The translations under genes were made by a program, and so were the position numbers. Below, piece by piece: positions 1 to 8,035 of a DNA stretch of 64,000 nt. The stretch comes from Myxococcus xanthus (GTDB taxonomy: Bacteria; Myxococcota; Myxococcia; Myxococcales; Myxococcaceae), in assembly GCF_900106535.1 (NCBI RefSeq), contig NZ_FNOH01000009.1, positions 186,001-250,000 on the forward strand, in the 5' to 3' direction. Below the pieces are notes generated by a model. That model searched no databases and was not told where the DNA came from. It saw only the letters and a list, made by a program, of their open reading frames with translations. How positions within the stretch are numbered: the first letter of the stretch is position 1; every line of letters starts with the position of its first letter.

Positions 1-871
1 ACGAGGTCTCGCCACGCTTGCTCTTCCTTGCGCGGGACTCAAGTCTCTCCCATATCTTATCAAAATCGGTCTTTCGACTACCAAATCGTCCCCTAATGAA
101 GGATTTGACCTTTTGTTTTGTGGCGTCAATCGGCAGTCCACTCTCCGGACCGACCCACTTGAGGTCCGAAATGCTGTCACAGACGCCTTTGAGCGTTGGC
201 CCTGAGTGATCCGCATAGGTCTTCTTCTTGCCGCACAGGCACTGAACCACGCCCAGCATGGTTGAAAAAGGACTGGGGAGTTCGCCGCCACGCACTTTCC
301 TCGCAACCCTCTGAGCCAGCCGCCCCGCGTTGACCTTCGTCGTAGGATTCTCTTCGAGCGTGCTTTCGGGGCCATGGCGCTTCCTGCAAAGTGGGCATCT
401 GTCATTCCCGTTGACAGCAGTGACCGTGCCGCTCACCTGAAGCAAGCCCATCATCGTCGCCGCATTGGCTGGGCTCCCGCTCGGTCCGCAGTTGTTGAGC
501 ATGGGGTCGCCGAGCAGTTGGACGTTTTTACCCTCGATCTTCGTGTCCATGGACCCGGGCCCGACGAAACTAGTCGGACCTTCCACATTGGAGGAAACCA
601 CTCCGCCGCCGGTTCCTTTGCTGGCCACATCCCCCATGGAGCCAAACGTTGCGCCCCGAATCGCAACCTTCTTCCCTTCAATTGTGACGCTTTTCGAGTA
701 GTTCTTTGGCTCGGTCCCGCTTTTGCCGATATTGGGTAGCGGTGTTGGTACAAACGGGGCCGGCGGCCCTGGCATCTTGCACACGTTCGGCAGGGTCGCT
801 GCGGCAACCCCACTGCTTCCTTCAGTTACCGGGGTCTTGGGCGCATTCACTGAGACCTTGGGCATGGGCAT
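1..871 (-). CDS. DUF4150 PAAR-like T6SS protein with C-terminal extension (partial)
   Basis: The minus-strand frame stays open from an ATG at 871 to the window edge, so 290 residues are visible and the C-terminus is missing. It begins MPMPKVSVNAPKT and an AAGGAGAGG ribosome site lies just upstream. Residues 1 to about 150 look like a DUF4150 (PAAR-like) domain: Gly/Pro-rich, with NIGKSGTEPKNYSKSVTIEG and LLGDPMLNNCGPSGSPAN. In this family the domain caps a type VI spike and carries cargo. The rest is a separate Cys-containing region (CPLCRKRH near residue 165, then QCLCGKKKTYADHSG) followed by a basic stretch; I do not recognise it and infer an effector domain. It is the last visible gene of the operon, 7 nt after the ketoacyl-synthase-like gene. 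The family call is firm; the effector role is inference. Confidence 0.72.
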   Translation of the reverse strand, partial: MPMPKVSVNAPKTPVTEGSSGVAAATLPNVCKMPGPPAPFVPTPLPNIGKSGTEPKNYSKSVTIEGKKVAIRGATFGSMGDVASKGTGGGVVSSNVEGPTSFVGPGSMDTKIEGKNVQLLGDPMLNNCGPSGSPANAATMMGLLQVSGTVTAVNGNDRCPLCRKRHGPESTLEENPTTKVNAGRLAQRVARKVRGGELPSPFSTMLGVVQCLCGKKKTYADHSGPTLKGVCDSISDLKWVGPESGLPIDATKQKVKSFIRGRFGSRKTDFDKIWERLESRARKSKRGETS

Positions 872-878
872 CCTCTCC

Positions 879-1928
879 TTACGAGACTTGGGGCGCATGC
901 AGGAGCATCGCCCCCCGCAGCCCCCCATCGGAACCGGCCATCACCAGGGCCCGCGGGCCTCGCGCATACCCCCGGGCGAATGCCCGGACTGCAAGGACGC
1001 CCCCAAGCACTCCGGATGCAGCACCGACATCGCCCCAACAGGTGCTCGGAGCCCTGTAGCTGGTGGACTTCCAGACGGATGGCGTCCGTAGCACGACGAA
1101 GCCCCACTCCTCGCTTCGATAGCGCTCGCCATTGATGTCCGTATACAGGTCGTCGACCCCTTCATGGGGCAACTTGAGTCCCGCGACGACGCCCTCGACT
1201 GCCTGGGTCATCCCGACGCCGAGAGAGCCCGTACTGCTTTCGCGAAGCTGGCGCTCTCGTGCGGTGTGCGCTCCCCGCACGACGGCCAACCCTGACAGCC
1301 CCAGACGGCGCCGCGTCCCGGCGCTCATCAGCGCCAGACAGGCGGCGCCCTCGCCAGGCGTGAAGCCACCGCGAATCCCCGGCTGCGCGAAGCGACGAGC
1401 CTGCTCCAGCCAGAGGAACGTCTCCGCGTGGTGGTAGCTGTCCGCACCCGCCACCAGGAACAGGTGGTCCCCGCCATCGACACACTCCCGCAGGGCCTGC
1501 TCCACCGCCCGGAGCGCTCCCGCGTGGCCGCGCCCCGCGAGCACGACGCGCGTGCCTGCGCTTCTCCCTCGATAGCGAGCCTCCATGGCGTCGACCAGCC
1601 AGCTCGCATCCTCCTCCAAGAAACCGGGGCGGGCTTCCGGACACGACAGCAGCACGCTGAGCCGACTCCGCAGCAGCGCTTCAGGCCCCAGTTCGGCCTC
1701 GACCTCCCCCAACGCACTCTCGAGCAGCGGCAAGAGCCGATTCCGCCCCTCCAGCGCTGGGTCAAGGATCCCGTCCGATGCAATCACCACGGGCTCCCCC
1801 CGGGCGTCGGCGAAGGGAAACTCGGCGTAGCGAGAGATGCCAGCACGCACGGCCGCCGCGCTGCTCTCCGCCGTATACCCGACGGGGGTTCGCGCGCCGA
1901 CTGCAACGACCTCCAGGGAGGTGCTCAT
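879..1928 (-). CDS. Beta-ketoacyl-synthase-like (thiolase-fold) protein, catalytic residues absent
   Basis: 349 aa, starting MSTSLEVVAVGARTPVGYT. Its ATG overlaps the TGA of the DUF2169 gene by 4 nt, which fixes the start and implies translational coupling. The fold signature is that of ketoacyl synthases: VAGADSYHHAE near 159-169 and GGFTPGEGAACLAL near 187-200. By eye, the usual nucleophile position (ACASG-like) reads AGRGHAG at 131-137, the HGTGT position reads YTDINGERY near 262-270, and the GHxxGAAG position reads GDVGAASG at 299-306. The Cys-His-His triad therefore appears lost. Its place between DUF2169 and DUF4150 genes suggests an adaptor role in T6SS effector loading rather than catalysis. 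Confidence 0.78.
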   Translation of the reverse strand: MSTSLEVVAVGARTPVGYTAESSAAAVRAGISRYAEFPFADARGEPVVIASDGILDPALEGRNRLLPLLESALGEVEAELGPEALLRSRLSVLLSCPEARPGFLEEDASWLVDAMEARYRGRSAGTRVVLAGRGHAGALRAVEQALRECVDGGDHLFLVAGADSYHHAETFLWLEQARRFAQPGIRGGFTPGEGAACLALMSAGTRRRLGLSGLAVVRGAHTARERQLRESSTGSLGVGMTQAVEGVVAGLKLPHEGVDDLYTDINGERYRSEEWGFVVLRTPSVWKSTSYRAPSTCWGDVGAASGVLGGVLAVRAFARGYARGPRALVMAGSDGGLRGAMLLHAPQVS

Positions 1929-2935
1929 TCCGCCTCCTTCAATTCTGCAATCTCCGTCTCGTCGAGGTAGTCCGCATCCGGCGCGGGCACACACAGCGTT
2001 CCCTGCCACACCAGCGAGAGGCGCCTGGCTTCAGGCTCCACGAGAACCGTGGTCAGGCGTGCGCCGTGCTCCTCGCTCCGCCGGCCCACATGCGTGGTAA
2101 AACCAAGCGAGATTCGGGGCAATTCGAAGCGAAGGACCCCTTCGGGCGTCATGTTCATCAATTCGACCCGCTCGCCGCCGGTGAGCGGCCCGTCGAGTCG
2201 CTGGTCCCCCGGGGCGCTCAACGCGAATGTGGGGTCGTAGTCGTCGGGAAGCAGGGGCTTCTTCGTACGCTCCCACCGGGCGTCGTACGTCCCCGCGAGC
2301 TTGCGTCGCGGCATCCAGGCGGCGTCGATGGGCCCGAACCCTGCGGGGCCTCGGGTCGCCGGCTCACCACTGGGATACTCGATGGTATGGGCGGGCTTGC
2401 CCGTCAGTTGGGCCTGACGTGTCGCGAAGCCACGCCCGACAGGATTACGCTCATCGATCCGATGCTTGCTGGGGTCGGAGTCCGTCGTGTCATAGCCCCC
2501 GAACGCGGCTTCATAGCGAATGGGGCTCGTGGTGAACGGCTGGGGCCGGCTCACTGCCATCCCGAGCATCCCCCGAGAGTAGGTGCGTGGCCCGTGCACG
2601 AGCAGGACCTTGTGGAGCGGTCCGAGCCGCAGCGAGACCGGCACCGTCTCTGCGGGCTTACCGCGAGGCGCGTGCGCGCAACCATCGAGCAGCACCTCCG
2701 TGCCCGGTTTCACCGCCAGCAGGTCCGAATCATAGCGCAAGCTCGACTGACCAGGCGCTCCGAAGTACTCCGGTATCAGCACAGGAGGAGGCTGTTCGTC
2801 CGCCAGTTGGAGTCTCCCCCCGGGCGCGATGTCAAAAGTCGCTTTGACCGCGACGAGCCACCAGTGAACCCCCTCCTTGTCACGCGTCCAGTTTCGCTCC
2901 GCAGCGTACGCAGTGCGATTCTTCAGTGCCCACAT
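1925..2935 (-). CDS. DUF2169 domain-containing T6SS accessory protein
   Basis: 336 aa beginning MWALKNRTAYAAERNW. The whole length fits the DUF2169 family: VKATFDI near 31-37, the internal AAFGGYDTTD and NPVGRGF motifs, and a C-terminal beta-rich region. In other bacteria this family is encoded beside vgrG/PAAR genes and acts as an effector adaptor or chaperone for type VI secretion. No signal peptide or membrane segment, so it is probably cytoplasmic. It follows the TIGR02270 gene by 6 nt and overlaps the next gene by 4 nt, so the four genes form one transcript. The family is confident; its exact partner is inferred from gene order. Confidence 0.85.
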   Translation of the reverse strand: MWALKNRTAYAAERNWTRDKEGVHWWLVAVKATFDIAPGGRLQLADEQPPPVLIPEYFGAPGQSSLRYDSDLLAVKPGTEVLLDGCAHAPRGKPAETVPVSLRLGPLHKVLLVHGPRTYSRGMLGMAVSRPQPFTTSPIRYEAAFGGYDTTDSDPSKHRIDERNPVGRGFATRQAQLTGKPAHTIEYPSGEPATRGPAGFGPIDAAWMPRRKLAGTYDARWERTKKPLLPDDYDPTFALSAPGDQRLDGPLTGGERVELMNMTPEGVLRFELPRISLGFTTHVGRRSEEHGARLTTVLVEPEARRLSLVWQGTLCVPAPDADYLDETEIAELKEAE

Positions 2936-2941
2936 GGAACT

Positions 2942-4249
2942 TCACCCCCCAAAAGCACGCTTCAGTGGACGTGTCGACAGGTGCTCGCGCACGCGCTGTG
3001 CTTCGGCCAGTTCCGCCCCCTGTCGGGCAGTGAACGCACGTGTTTGAACGTCGTGTATGCCCTGCGTCCTCAGTGCCAGGTCTCGTGCGTGGACGTGACG
3101 TCGACGCATGGGCCCCCTCGCCAGCACGTCCAACAGCGCCGCGCCACTGAACGGCTTGCCGCCCAGGTAGCGTCCACTCCGAGAGTAATCCTGACGCGCT
3201 CGCTGCCACCAGTCAGCGACTGCTGCACGGGCCGGCACCGGCAGATTGTCCTCTTCCTTGGAAGAAAGGTCGGCTTCGAGGTCATCTTCCTCCAGTGGCG
3301 GGAGCGAATCCCCCTCCTCTAACTCCACGGCGTAAGTGTCCTTCAGCACCAGCCCGGTGATGGCGCTAAAGGACTCGCCAGCCAGTCGTGCCACCGATGG
3401 CACATGCCCCATCAACTCCAGACAAGCCTCCACGGCAGCAACCCGCCCTGTGAAGCCCAGTGCCCACACGATGTCCGCGCGGACGACGTCATTGGCCATG
3501 AGCGCCACCAGGCGCTCGACGTCCTCGTCATCCCCGCATATCGCCTGGAGCAGTCGGGCCGGAGGTGCGCCCTCGCCGCAGCCTTGCGCCTCCTGCCGGC
3601 ATGCGTCCCATGCCGCGCGTACTCCAGACAGCAGGCCAGACTCGATGGCCGCCAGTCGCACCTGCGGTCGATTGTCGTCCAACAGTCGCCGCAACTCCCG
3701 GTGCCCGACATCTCTTTCCAGCGTGCCAAGGCCCCGCAGTGCCGCCGCCACCACCCGGCCATCCGCCTGGTCGAGCAGTTTCAGAGCAACTCCGCGTGGT
3801 ACGGCTCCGCGGAACGAAAGCACCTCCAATGCCAGTGCCTGGACGGATGCCTCGGGTGCCTTCAGCAACGGAACCAGCGACGCATCCAACCCGGTGCGCC
3901 CGCTGAGTTCCAGCGCGCGCCGCAGCGAAGCCAGTACCTCTGGAGGCGCGACCGGCGCCAGCGCGAGTACCACTTCCAGCGCAGCAGGTGGGGATTCGGC
4001 GATGGAGGCGAACACTGAGCAAAACACCTCCCCAGGTTCCCCACCGTCCAGGGCGGGACTGAGCAGAGCCTCGGCGACGGGCTCCCCCCCGAGCACCAGT
4101 CCGTCCAGATGTGCCAGCAGCCGCTCCTCCAACTGCGCTGTCTCTTCCAGATTGTAGTTCGCTCCCCGCAGTGCTCGCTCCCATTGCGAGTACAGGAAGG
4201 CCGCCTCGGAAAAGTGCTCCTCGATGACGTCTATCCTCAGCGTGGGCAT
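2942..4249 (-). CDS. TIGR02270 family protein (HEAT-like, T6SS-associated)
   Basis: 435 aa starting MPTLRIDVIEEHFSEAAFLY. I chose this start over upstream codons because the protein begins there in a family-typical way and follows a small upstream reading frame by 4 nt. The middle carries repeated helical units typical of HEAT-like repeats (for example DGRVVAAALRGLGTLERDVG, then RPQVRLAAIESGLLSGVRAA). The C-terminal third holds an acidic linker (EEDDLEADLSSKEEDN) and a DWWQRARQDYS segment. TIGR02270 proteins commonly sit beside DUF2169 and DUF4150 genes. A scaffold or loading factor in that module is the likely role, but the molecular function is unknown. Confidence 0.8.
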   Translation of the reverse strand: MPTLRIDVIEEHFSEAAFLYSQWERALRGANYNLEETAQLEERLLAHLDGLVLGGEPVAEALLSPALDGGEPGEVFCSVFASIAESPPAALEVVLALAPVAPPEVLASLRRALELSGRTGLDASLVPLLKAPEASVQALALEVLSFRGAVPRGVALKLLDQADGRVVAAALRGLGTLERDVGHRELRRLLDDNRPQVRLAAIESGLLSGVRAAWDACRQEAQGCGEGAPPARLLQAICGDDEDVERLVALMANDVVRADIVWALGFTGRVAAVEACLELMGHVPSVARLAGESFSAITGLVLKDTYAVELEEGDSLPPLEEDDLEADLSSKEEDNLPVPARAAVADWWQRARQDYSRSGRYLGGKPFSGAALLDVLARGPMRRRHVHARDLALRTQGIHDVQTRAFTARQGAELAEAQRVREHLSTRPLKRAFGG

Positions 4250-4253
4250 CACG

Positions 4254-4418
4254 TCAGTTGACCTGCCCCGAGCTGTCCTTGCACCGGGTGGTGAGTGCCT
4301 CCCCCAAGTGCCTTCCCACCCCCGTGTCGAGAAGCCAACCCAAGTTCGTGCGCCCAATGGGATTGAGCAATGTCTTCCCCACCGGCTGCCCATCCGCTTG
4401 GGTTGCCGAAACGTCCAT
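4254..4418 (-). CDS. Small hypothetical ORF ahead of the T6SS module
   Basis: 54 codons, starting MDVSATQADGQPVGKT and ending 4 nt before the TIGR02270 start. A GGGGGGA stretch sits 3-4 nt upstream of the ATG at 4418 and could act as a ribosome site. That, and the near-abutting stop and start, suggest it is translated and coupled to the following gene. No family recognised. It could equally be the decayed C-terminal end of an older gene such as a spike or effector protein, because the DNA further upstream looks eroded. Confidence 0.35.
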   Translation of the reverse strand: MDVSATQADGQPVGKTLLNPIGRTNLGWLLDTGVGRHLGEALTTRCKDSSGQVN

Positions 4419-4621
4419 GATTCCCCCCGGCTGGCTACAATGATGCCGCAAGTACACCTACGGCACACAACGGCAGCCTACTGTTGCAGCCCAGCAGTTC
4501 CCTCAACAGCAATCAAGTACCTCCGGCGTTGGAGGCATCGCTTCAAGGCATGGAGCGAGTATGAGCAATCAATGCATCCCTTCACCTGGATGCAGCGTCC
4601 GACAGCAGTACCTTGCCACCA

Positions 4622-4882
4622 TCACCCGCTGATGTTGATGAGCGTCAGCGCCGGCCCGAACTGGAAGACGTCCGCGACGACGATGTCGCTCTGAGGCTGA
4701 TCCCCGAACGACGTCCCCAGTGCGGCGGCCATCCACTGACGAACCCTGAACCGGTCCGGGCTCCCATGAATCCAGAGGTGATTCGCAATGCCGTAAGCCA
4801 TGAGCTCCTCAACCCGGATGCCCACCAGAGACGCGGCGCCACGCTCCAAGGTGATTGGTGCCCCGCCCGCGACGGATACCAC
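4622..4882 (-). CDS. Hypothetical 86-aa ORF, possibly a gene remnant
   Basis: A GTG-started frame of 86 residues, with an in-frame TGA only two codons upstream. Codon use is coding-like (third positions mostly G or C), and the peptide is well mixed, with HLWIHGSPDRFRVRQWMAAA and SDIVVADVFQFGPAL. I do not recognise the family. Since no room exists for a longer N-terminus, it is either a genuine small protein or the surviving 3' part of a truncated gene facing the T6SS operon. Confidence 0.35.
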   Translation of the reverse strand: MVSVAGGAPITLERGAASLVGIRVEELMAYGIANHLWIHGSPDRFRVRQWMAAALGTSFGDQPQSDIVVADVFQFGPALTLINISG

Positions 4883-4912
4883 CCCGGGTCATGGTAGACA
4901 GGGACGCACTGC

Positions 4913-5560
4913 ATGGACCGCCTGTCCCAACTCCTCTGGCTCTGGATGCTCTTCTTCGCCGTCAACGCCCTCTGGGCGCTGGCGCAGACCGCCGTGGCCA
5001 GCACCCTGGGGGCACGACCCGTGTCCGTCGTCCTCGGCTACGGCCCCACCCTGCTCTCCGCCCGCCTGGGGAGCATCCTGTGGGCCTTCCGCCCCCTGGC
5101 GCTCGGCAGCGCGGTGAGCTTCGACGAGCCCGTCGAGGGCGCCCCCGCCAAGAGCCGCCTCCTCCAGCTCTCCCCGCCCCTCCACGCCGCCGTCATCCTC
5201 CTGCCCTGGGCCGTGCAGGTCGCCATCGCCATGGCCTGCCTGGGGTCCACGGAGGCCCTGCGCCAGTTCGTGAGCGGCTTCGCCGTGCCCTTCGAGCCCT
5301 CCCTGCTCCCCGGCCGCGTGGAGCGCTTCCTCGCGCTCCTCCGGGACGGCGACCTGCTGCGCGCCTGGGGCCTGATGAGCGCGAAGCTGGCCGCCCTCAA
5401 CCTGCTGCCCCTGCCCGCGCTCGCAGGAGGCACCTTCCTCCTCCTGCCGTGGCGCAAGGGATACCCCGTCTGGGCCGGCCTGCTCGGAATCCTCGGACTC
5501 CTGGCCGCCGTGCCGTGGGTCCTCTACGTGCTCTACGTGGTCATCAAGGCGCTCGTCTGA
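4913..5560 (+). CDS. Site-2-protease-like (M50-like) membrane protein lacking the zinc site
   Basis: 215 aa with four to five hydrophobic segments (about 8-32, 92-112, 155-180, 185-212). The layout copies M50 proteases such as RseP: a first helix followed by LGARPVSVVLGYGPTLLSARLG (31-52), like the LGVRVxxFSIGFGP segment, and a late NLLPLPALAGG (163-173), like NLLPIPxLDGG. The zinc residues are gone: the HExxH position reads WALAQ (21-25) and the Asp of LDGG is Ala171. It is therefore probably a non-catalytic relative that binds membrane substrates. It is convergent with the LysE gene, 3 nt apart. The family assignment rests on motif order seen by eye. Confidence 0.6.
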   Translation: MDRLSQLLWLWMLFFAVNALWALAQTAVASTLGARPVSVVLGYGPTLLSARLGSILWAFRPLALGSAVSFDEPVEGAPAKSRLLQLSPPLHAAVILLPWAVQVAIAMACLGSTEALRQFVSGFAVPFEPSLLPGRVERFLALLRDGDLLRAWGLMSAKLAALNLLPLPALAGGTFLLLPWRKGYPVWAGLLGILGLLAAVPWVLYVLYVVIKALV

Positions 5561-5563
5561 CGC

Positions 5564-6199
5564 CTACTCCTGGCGCTGCAACGCCAACCGCGCCCCCAGT
5601 GCGACGAACACGCCACCCGTGACGCGCTTCTGCCACGCCGCCACGCGCGGATTGCGCCGCATCCAGCCCCCAAAGGCACCCGCGAACGCAGCCAGCAGCA
5701 CCAGCCACGACGTGCCCGTGACGGAGAACATCAACCCGAGCCCCAGGAACTGGAGCCCTGTCGAGCCCGCGGACGCGTCCACGAACTGCGGCAGGAAGGC
5801 CAGGAAGAACACGGCCACCTTCGGGTTCAGCACGTTGGTGACGACGCCGTCGCGGAAGATGCGCCACAGGCCAGCGGGTGGCAGCGCCTGCACCGCCTCG
5901 GCCACGGTGTCCTTGCTGCGCAGCATCTGCACGCCCATCCACACGAGGTAGGCCGCCCCACCCCACTTCACCACGGAGAAGGCCAACGCCGATGTCGCCA
6001 GCAACGTCGACAGCCCGAACGCCGCCGCGGCGATGTGGAACAGGCATCCGACGAAGATGCCCAGCGCGGAGACGATGCCCGCCTTACGCCCCTGCCCCAT
6101 GCTCCGGGCCAGCACGAACATCGTGTCCGGCCCGGGCGTCAGGATGAGCGCGAGCACCGCCAGGAAGTAGGCCGTGAGGCGCGTCGGGTCGAAGAACAT
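5564..6199 (-). CDS. LysE family translocator
   Basis: 211 aa, MFFDPTRLTAYFLAVLALIL at the start, with the family signature ALILTPGPDTMFVLARSMGQG near 17-37 and six predicted hydrophobic helices. LysE/RhtB proteins export amino acids or related small molecules through the inner membrane, driven by the proton gradient. Substrate cannot be read from sequence; the NPKVAVFFLAFLPQFV segment in the second half is typical of RhtB-like homoserine/threonine exporters. Length is normal for the family. It runs convergently against the S2P-like gene and is probably monocistronic. Confidence 0.85.
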   Translation of the reverse strand: MFFDPTRLTAYFLAVLALILTPGPDTMFVLARSMGQGRKAGIVSALGIFVGCLFHIAAAAFGLSTLLATSALAFSVVKWGGAAYLVWMGVQMLRSKDTVAEAVQALPPAGLWRIFRDGVVTNVLNPKVAVFFLAFLPQFVDASAGSTGLQFLGLGLMFSVTGTSWLVLLAAFAGAFGGWMRRNPRVAAWQKRVTGGVFVALGARLALQRQE

Positions 6200-6282
6200 G
6201 GCGGCTCCAGTGGGGGCACGACTGGCCCCGATTGCCAGTCACCGTACCTGCCGGAGACCGCCGAGCAAAGCGACCCGCAGCA

Positions 6283-7119
6283 TCAGACGGGCGCGCGCGT
6301 GCCCGCCCGATCCTCCGCGATTCGCGCCTCACGCTCGCGCCGCAGCGCCCGCTCGGCCTCCTCCGCGCTGATGGGCACGGCAGGCCGGAACACCGTGCGA
6401 TACACCGCCGCCGCGGTGGCGCCTCCCAGGAGCGGCGCCACGATGAACAGCCAGAGCTGCCCCATGGGCACGCTCCCCGCGAACACCGCCGGCCCCAGGC
6501 TGCGCGCCGGATTCACAGACGTGTTCGTCACCGGAATCCCCACCAAGTGGATGAGCGCCAGCACCAGGCCAATGGCCAGCCCCGCGAAGCCCACCGGGGC
6601 GCGCGCATCCGTCGCGCCCAGCACCGTGAGCACGAGCAAGAAGGTGAGCGCCACCTCCGTGAGGAAGGCCGCTCCCATGTTGAAGCCGTCAGGTGAAGCG
6701 GCGCCGTACCCGTTGGTCGCGAGTCCCTCGGTCACCGCCGAGTACCCACCGGGCATGCCCTTGGCAATCAGCAGCACCACGCCCGCGCCGAGGATGGCCC
6801 CCGCGCACTGCGCCACCACGTAGCCGACCGCGTCCTTGCCCTCCATCTTCCCCGACAGCAAGAGGCCCAGCGTCACCGCCGGATTCACATGGCAGCCCGA
6901 GATGGGCCCAATCACGTACACCATGGCCAGCAGTGACAGGCCAAAGGCGAGCGCGACACCTTGGAAGCCGATGTGGTCGCCCGCCAGCACGGCCGCCCCG
7001 ACGCCACCCAACACCAGGACGAACGTCCCGATGAACTCCGCAACGTACTTCCGGACGGCGTCGTTGTTGCGGGGGTTGCCCGCCCGAGCCAGCGCGGCCC
7101 TGTCCCTGGATGCATCCAT
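6283..7119 (-). CDS. Aquaporin (MIP family channel)
   Basis: 278 aa. Two NPA boxes are present, GCHVNPAVTLG near 75-85 and TSVNPARSLGPAVF near 201-214, with six membrane helices around them (first helix about 26-45). The short loops and the residues after the second NPA (NPARS) favour a water-selective AqpZ-like channel over a glycerol facilitator (NPARD). The N-terminus has about 23 extra polar residues, and the C-terminal tail is charged (EEAERALRREREARI) and longer than in AqpZ of E. coli. GAGG lies about 6 nt before the ATG. Role: rapid water flux across the inner membrane in osmotic adjustment. Confidence 0.88.
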   Translation of the reverse strand: MDASRDRAALARAGNPRNNDAVRKYVAEFIGTFVLVLGGVGAAVLAGDHIGFQGVALAFGLSLLAMVYVIGPISGCHVNPAVTLGLLLSGKMEGKDAVGYVVAQCAGAILGAGVVLLIAKGMPGGYSAVTEGLATNGYGAASPDGFNMGAAFLTEVALTFLLVLTVLGATDARAPVGFAGLAIGLVLALIHLVGIPVTNTSVNPARSLGPAVFAGSVPMGQLWLFIVAPLLGGATAAAVYRTVFRPAVPISAEEAERALRREREARIAEDRAGTRAPV

Positions 7120-7490
7120 GGTCAGCCTCGATTCGCGCGGCCAGACGCCGCGCTTCAGCGAATTCTTCCAGGCACGCTGCGCATGGACCGGAAGACGACA
7201 ACGCGAAGCACCGCGTCACGGCCGCTGAGCAGCCCCCGTGAGCGGCCCATGGCCCTCCGTCTCCCCTGACATACACAGACATGCCCTCTTTGACCTTCAG
7301 GCATAGGAAAGACAGCCTGGATAGGCCGTCTCCACCTGGAAAGGACTTGTCGAAGGCTGCAACGCTGCTTCTCGCGGTGACGACGTGCTCCATCCAGTGC
7401 GGCGGCGTGGAGCGCCGCTGCCCGTTCCGAGCATCACCTGAAGACCGGTGCGGCGCCGCGCACGAGGGCGGCGCCAGCACCCGGCCGGGA
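7120..7490. other. 371-bp intergenic region between hpt and the aquaporin gene
   Basis: Both flanking genes run on the minus strand, so this stretch must hold the aquaporin promoter at its left side and the end of the salvage transcript at its right side. I see no convincing reading frame, strong hairpin with a T-run, or recognisable promoter hexamers. Base composition is lower in G+C around 7260-7340 than in the neighbours, as expected for a regulatory region. Confidence 0.4.
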
Positions 7491-8024
7491 CTACTTGTTC
7501 TTCATCACCCCGATGAAGGGGATGTTCCGGTACACCTCGCCAAAGTCGAGCCCGTAGCCCACGACGAAGAGGTCATCGATGACGAAGCCCTTGTAGTCGA
7601 TGTCCACCTTCGTCCGGGCGCGCGAGGGCTTCTCCAGCAGCGTGCACACCTTCAGCGACGCGGGGTGCCGAGCGCGCAGGTTCTCCAGCAGGAACTGCAT
7701 GGTGAGCCCGGTGTCGATGATGTCCTCGATGATGAGCAGGTGCTTGCCAGCCATCGGCTTGCTGACGTCGGTGGTGATGCGCACCTCGCCCGTGGACTCC
7801 GTGCCGCCCTGGTAGCTGGAGACGCCCAGGAACTCCAACTTCACCGGCAGGTCGATGTACTTCGCCAGGTCGATGGCGAAAAACGCCGAGCCCTTCAACA
7901 CGCAGATGAGCGTCAGGTCCTTGCCCGCGTAGTCGCGCGTAATCTCCGCCGCGAGCTCGCGCACGCGCGCCTGCAACTTGTCCTCGGAAATCAGGACACC
8001 GACTTCCTGCTCGTAGAACGCCAA
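7491..8024 (-). CDS. hpt: Hypoxanthine phosphoribosyltransferase
   Basis: 177 aa, the normal size for bacterial HPRT. The PRPP-binding loop LLIIEDIIDTGLTMQFL lies near 96-112, and the GSAFFAIDLAK segment near 45-55 and the C-terminal VGYGLDFGEVYRNIPFIGV match the family. It converts hypoxanthine (and guanine) plus PRPP to IMP or GMP in the cytoplasm. It is the third gene of a salvage operon tdk-upp-hpt, 11 nt downstream of the uracil phosphoribosyltransferase gene. PRPP for it is made by Prs, encoded 2.5 kb away. Confidence 0.93.
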   Translation of the reverse strand: MAFYEQEVGVLISEDKLQARVRELAAEITRDYAGKDLTLICVLKGSAFFAIDLAKYIDLPVKLEFLGVSSYQGGTESTGEVRITTDVSKPMAGKHLLIIEDIIDTGLTMQFLLENLRARHPASLKVCTLLEKPSRARTKVDIDYKGFVIDDLFVVGYGLDFGEVYRNIPFIGVMKNK

Positions 8025-8035
8025 GGATTCCTCCG

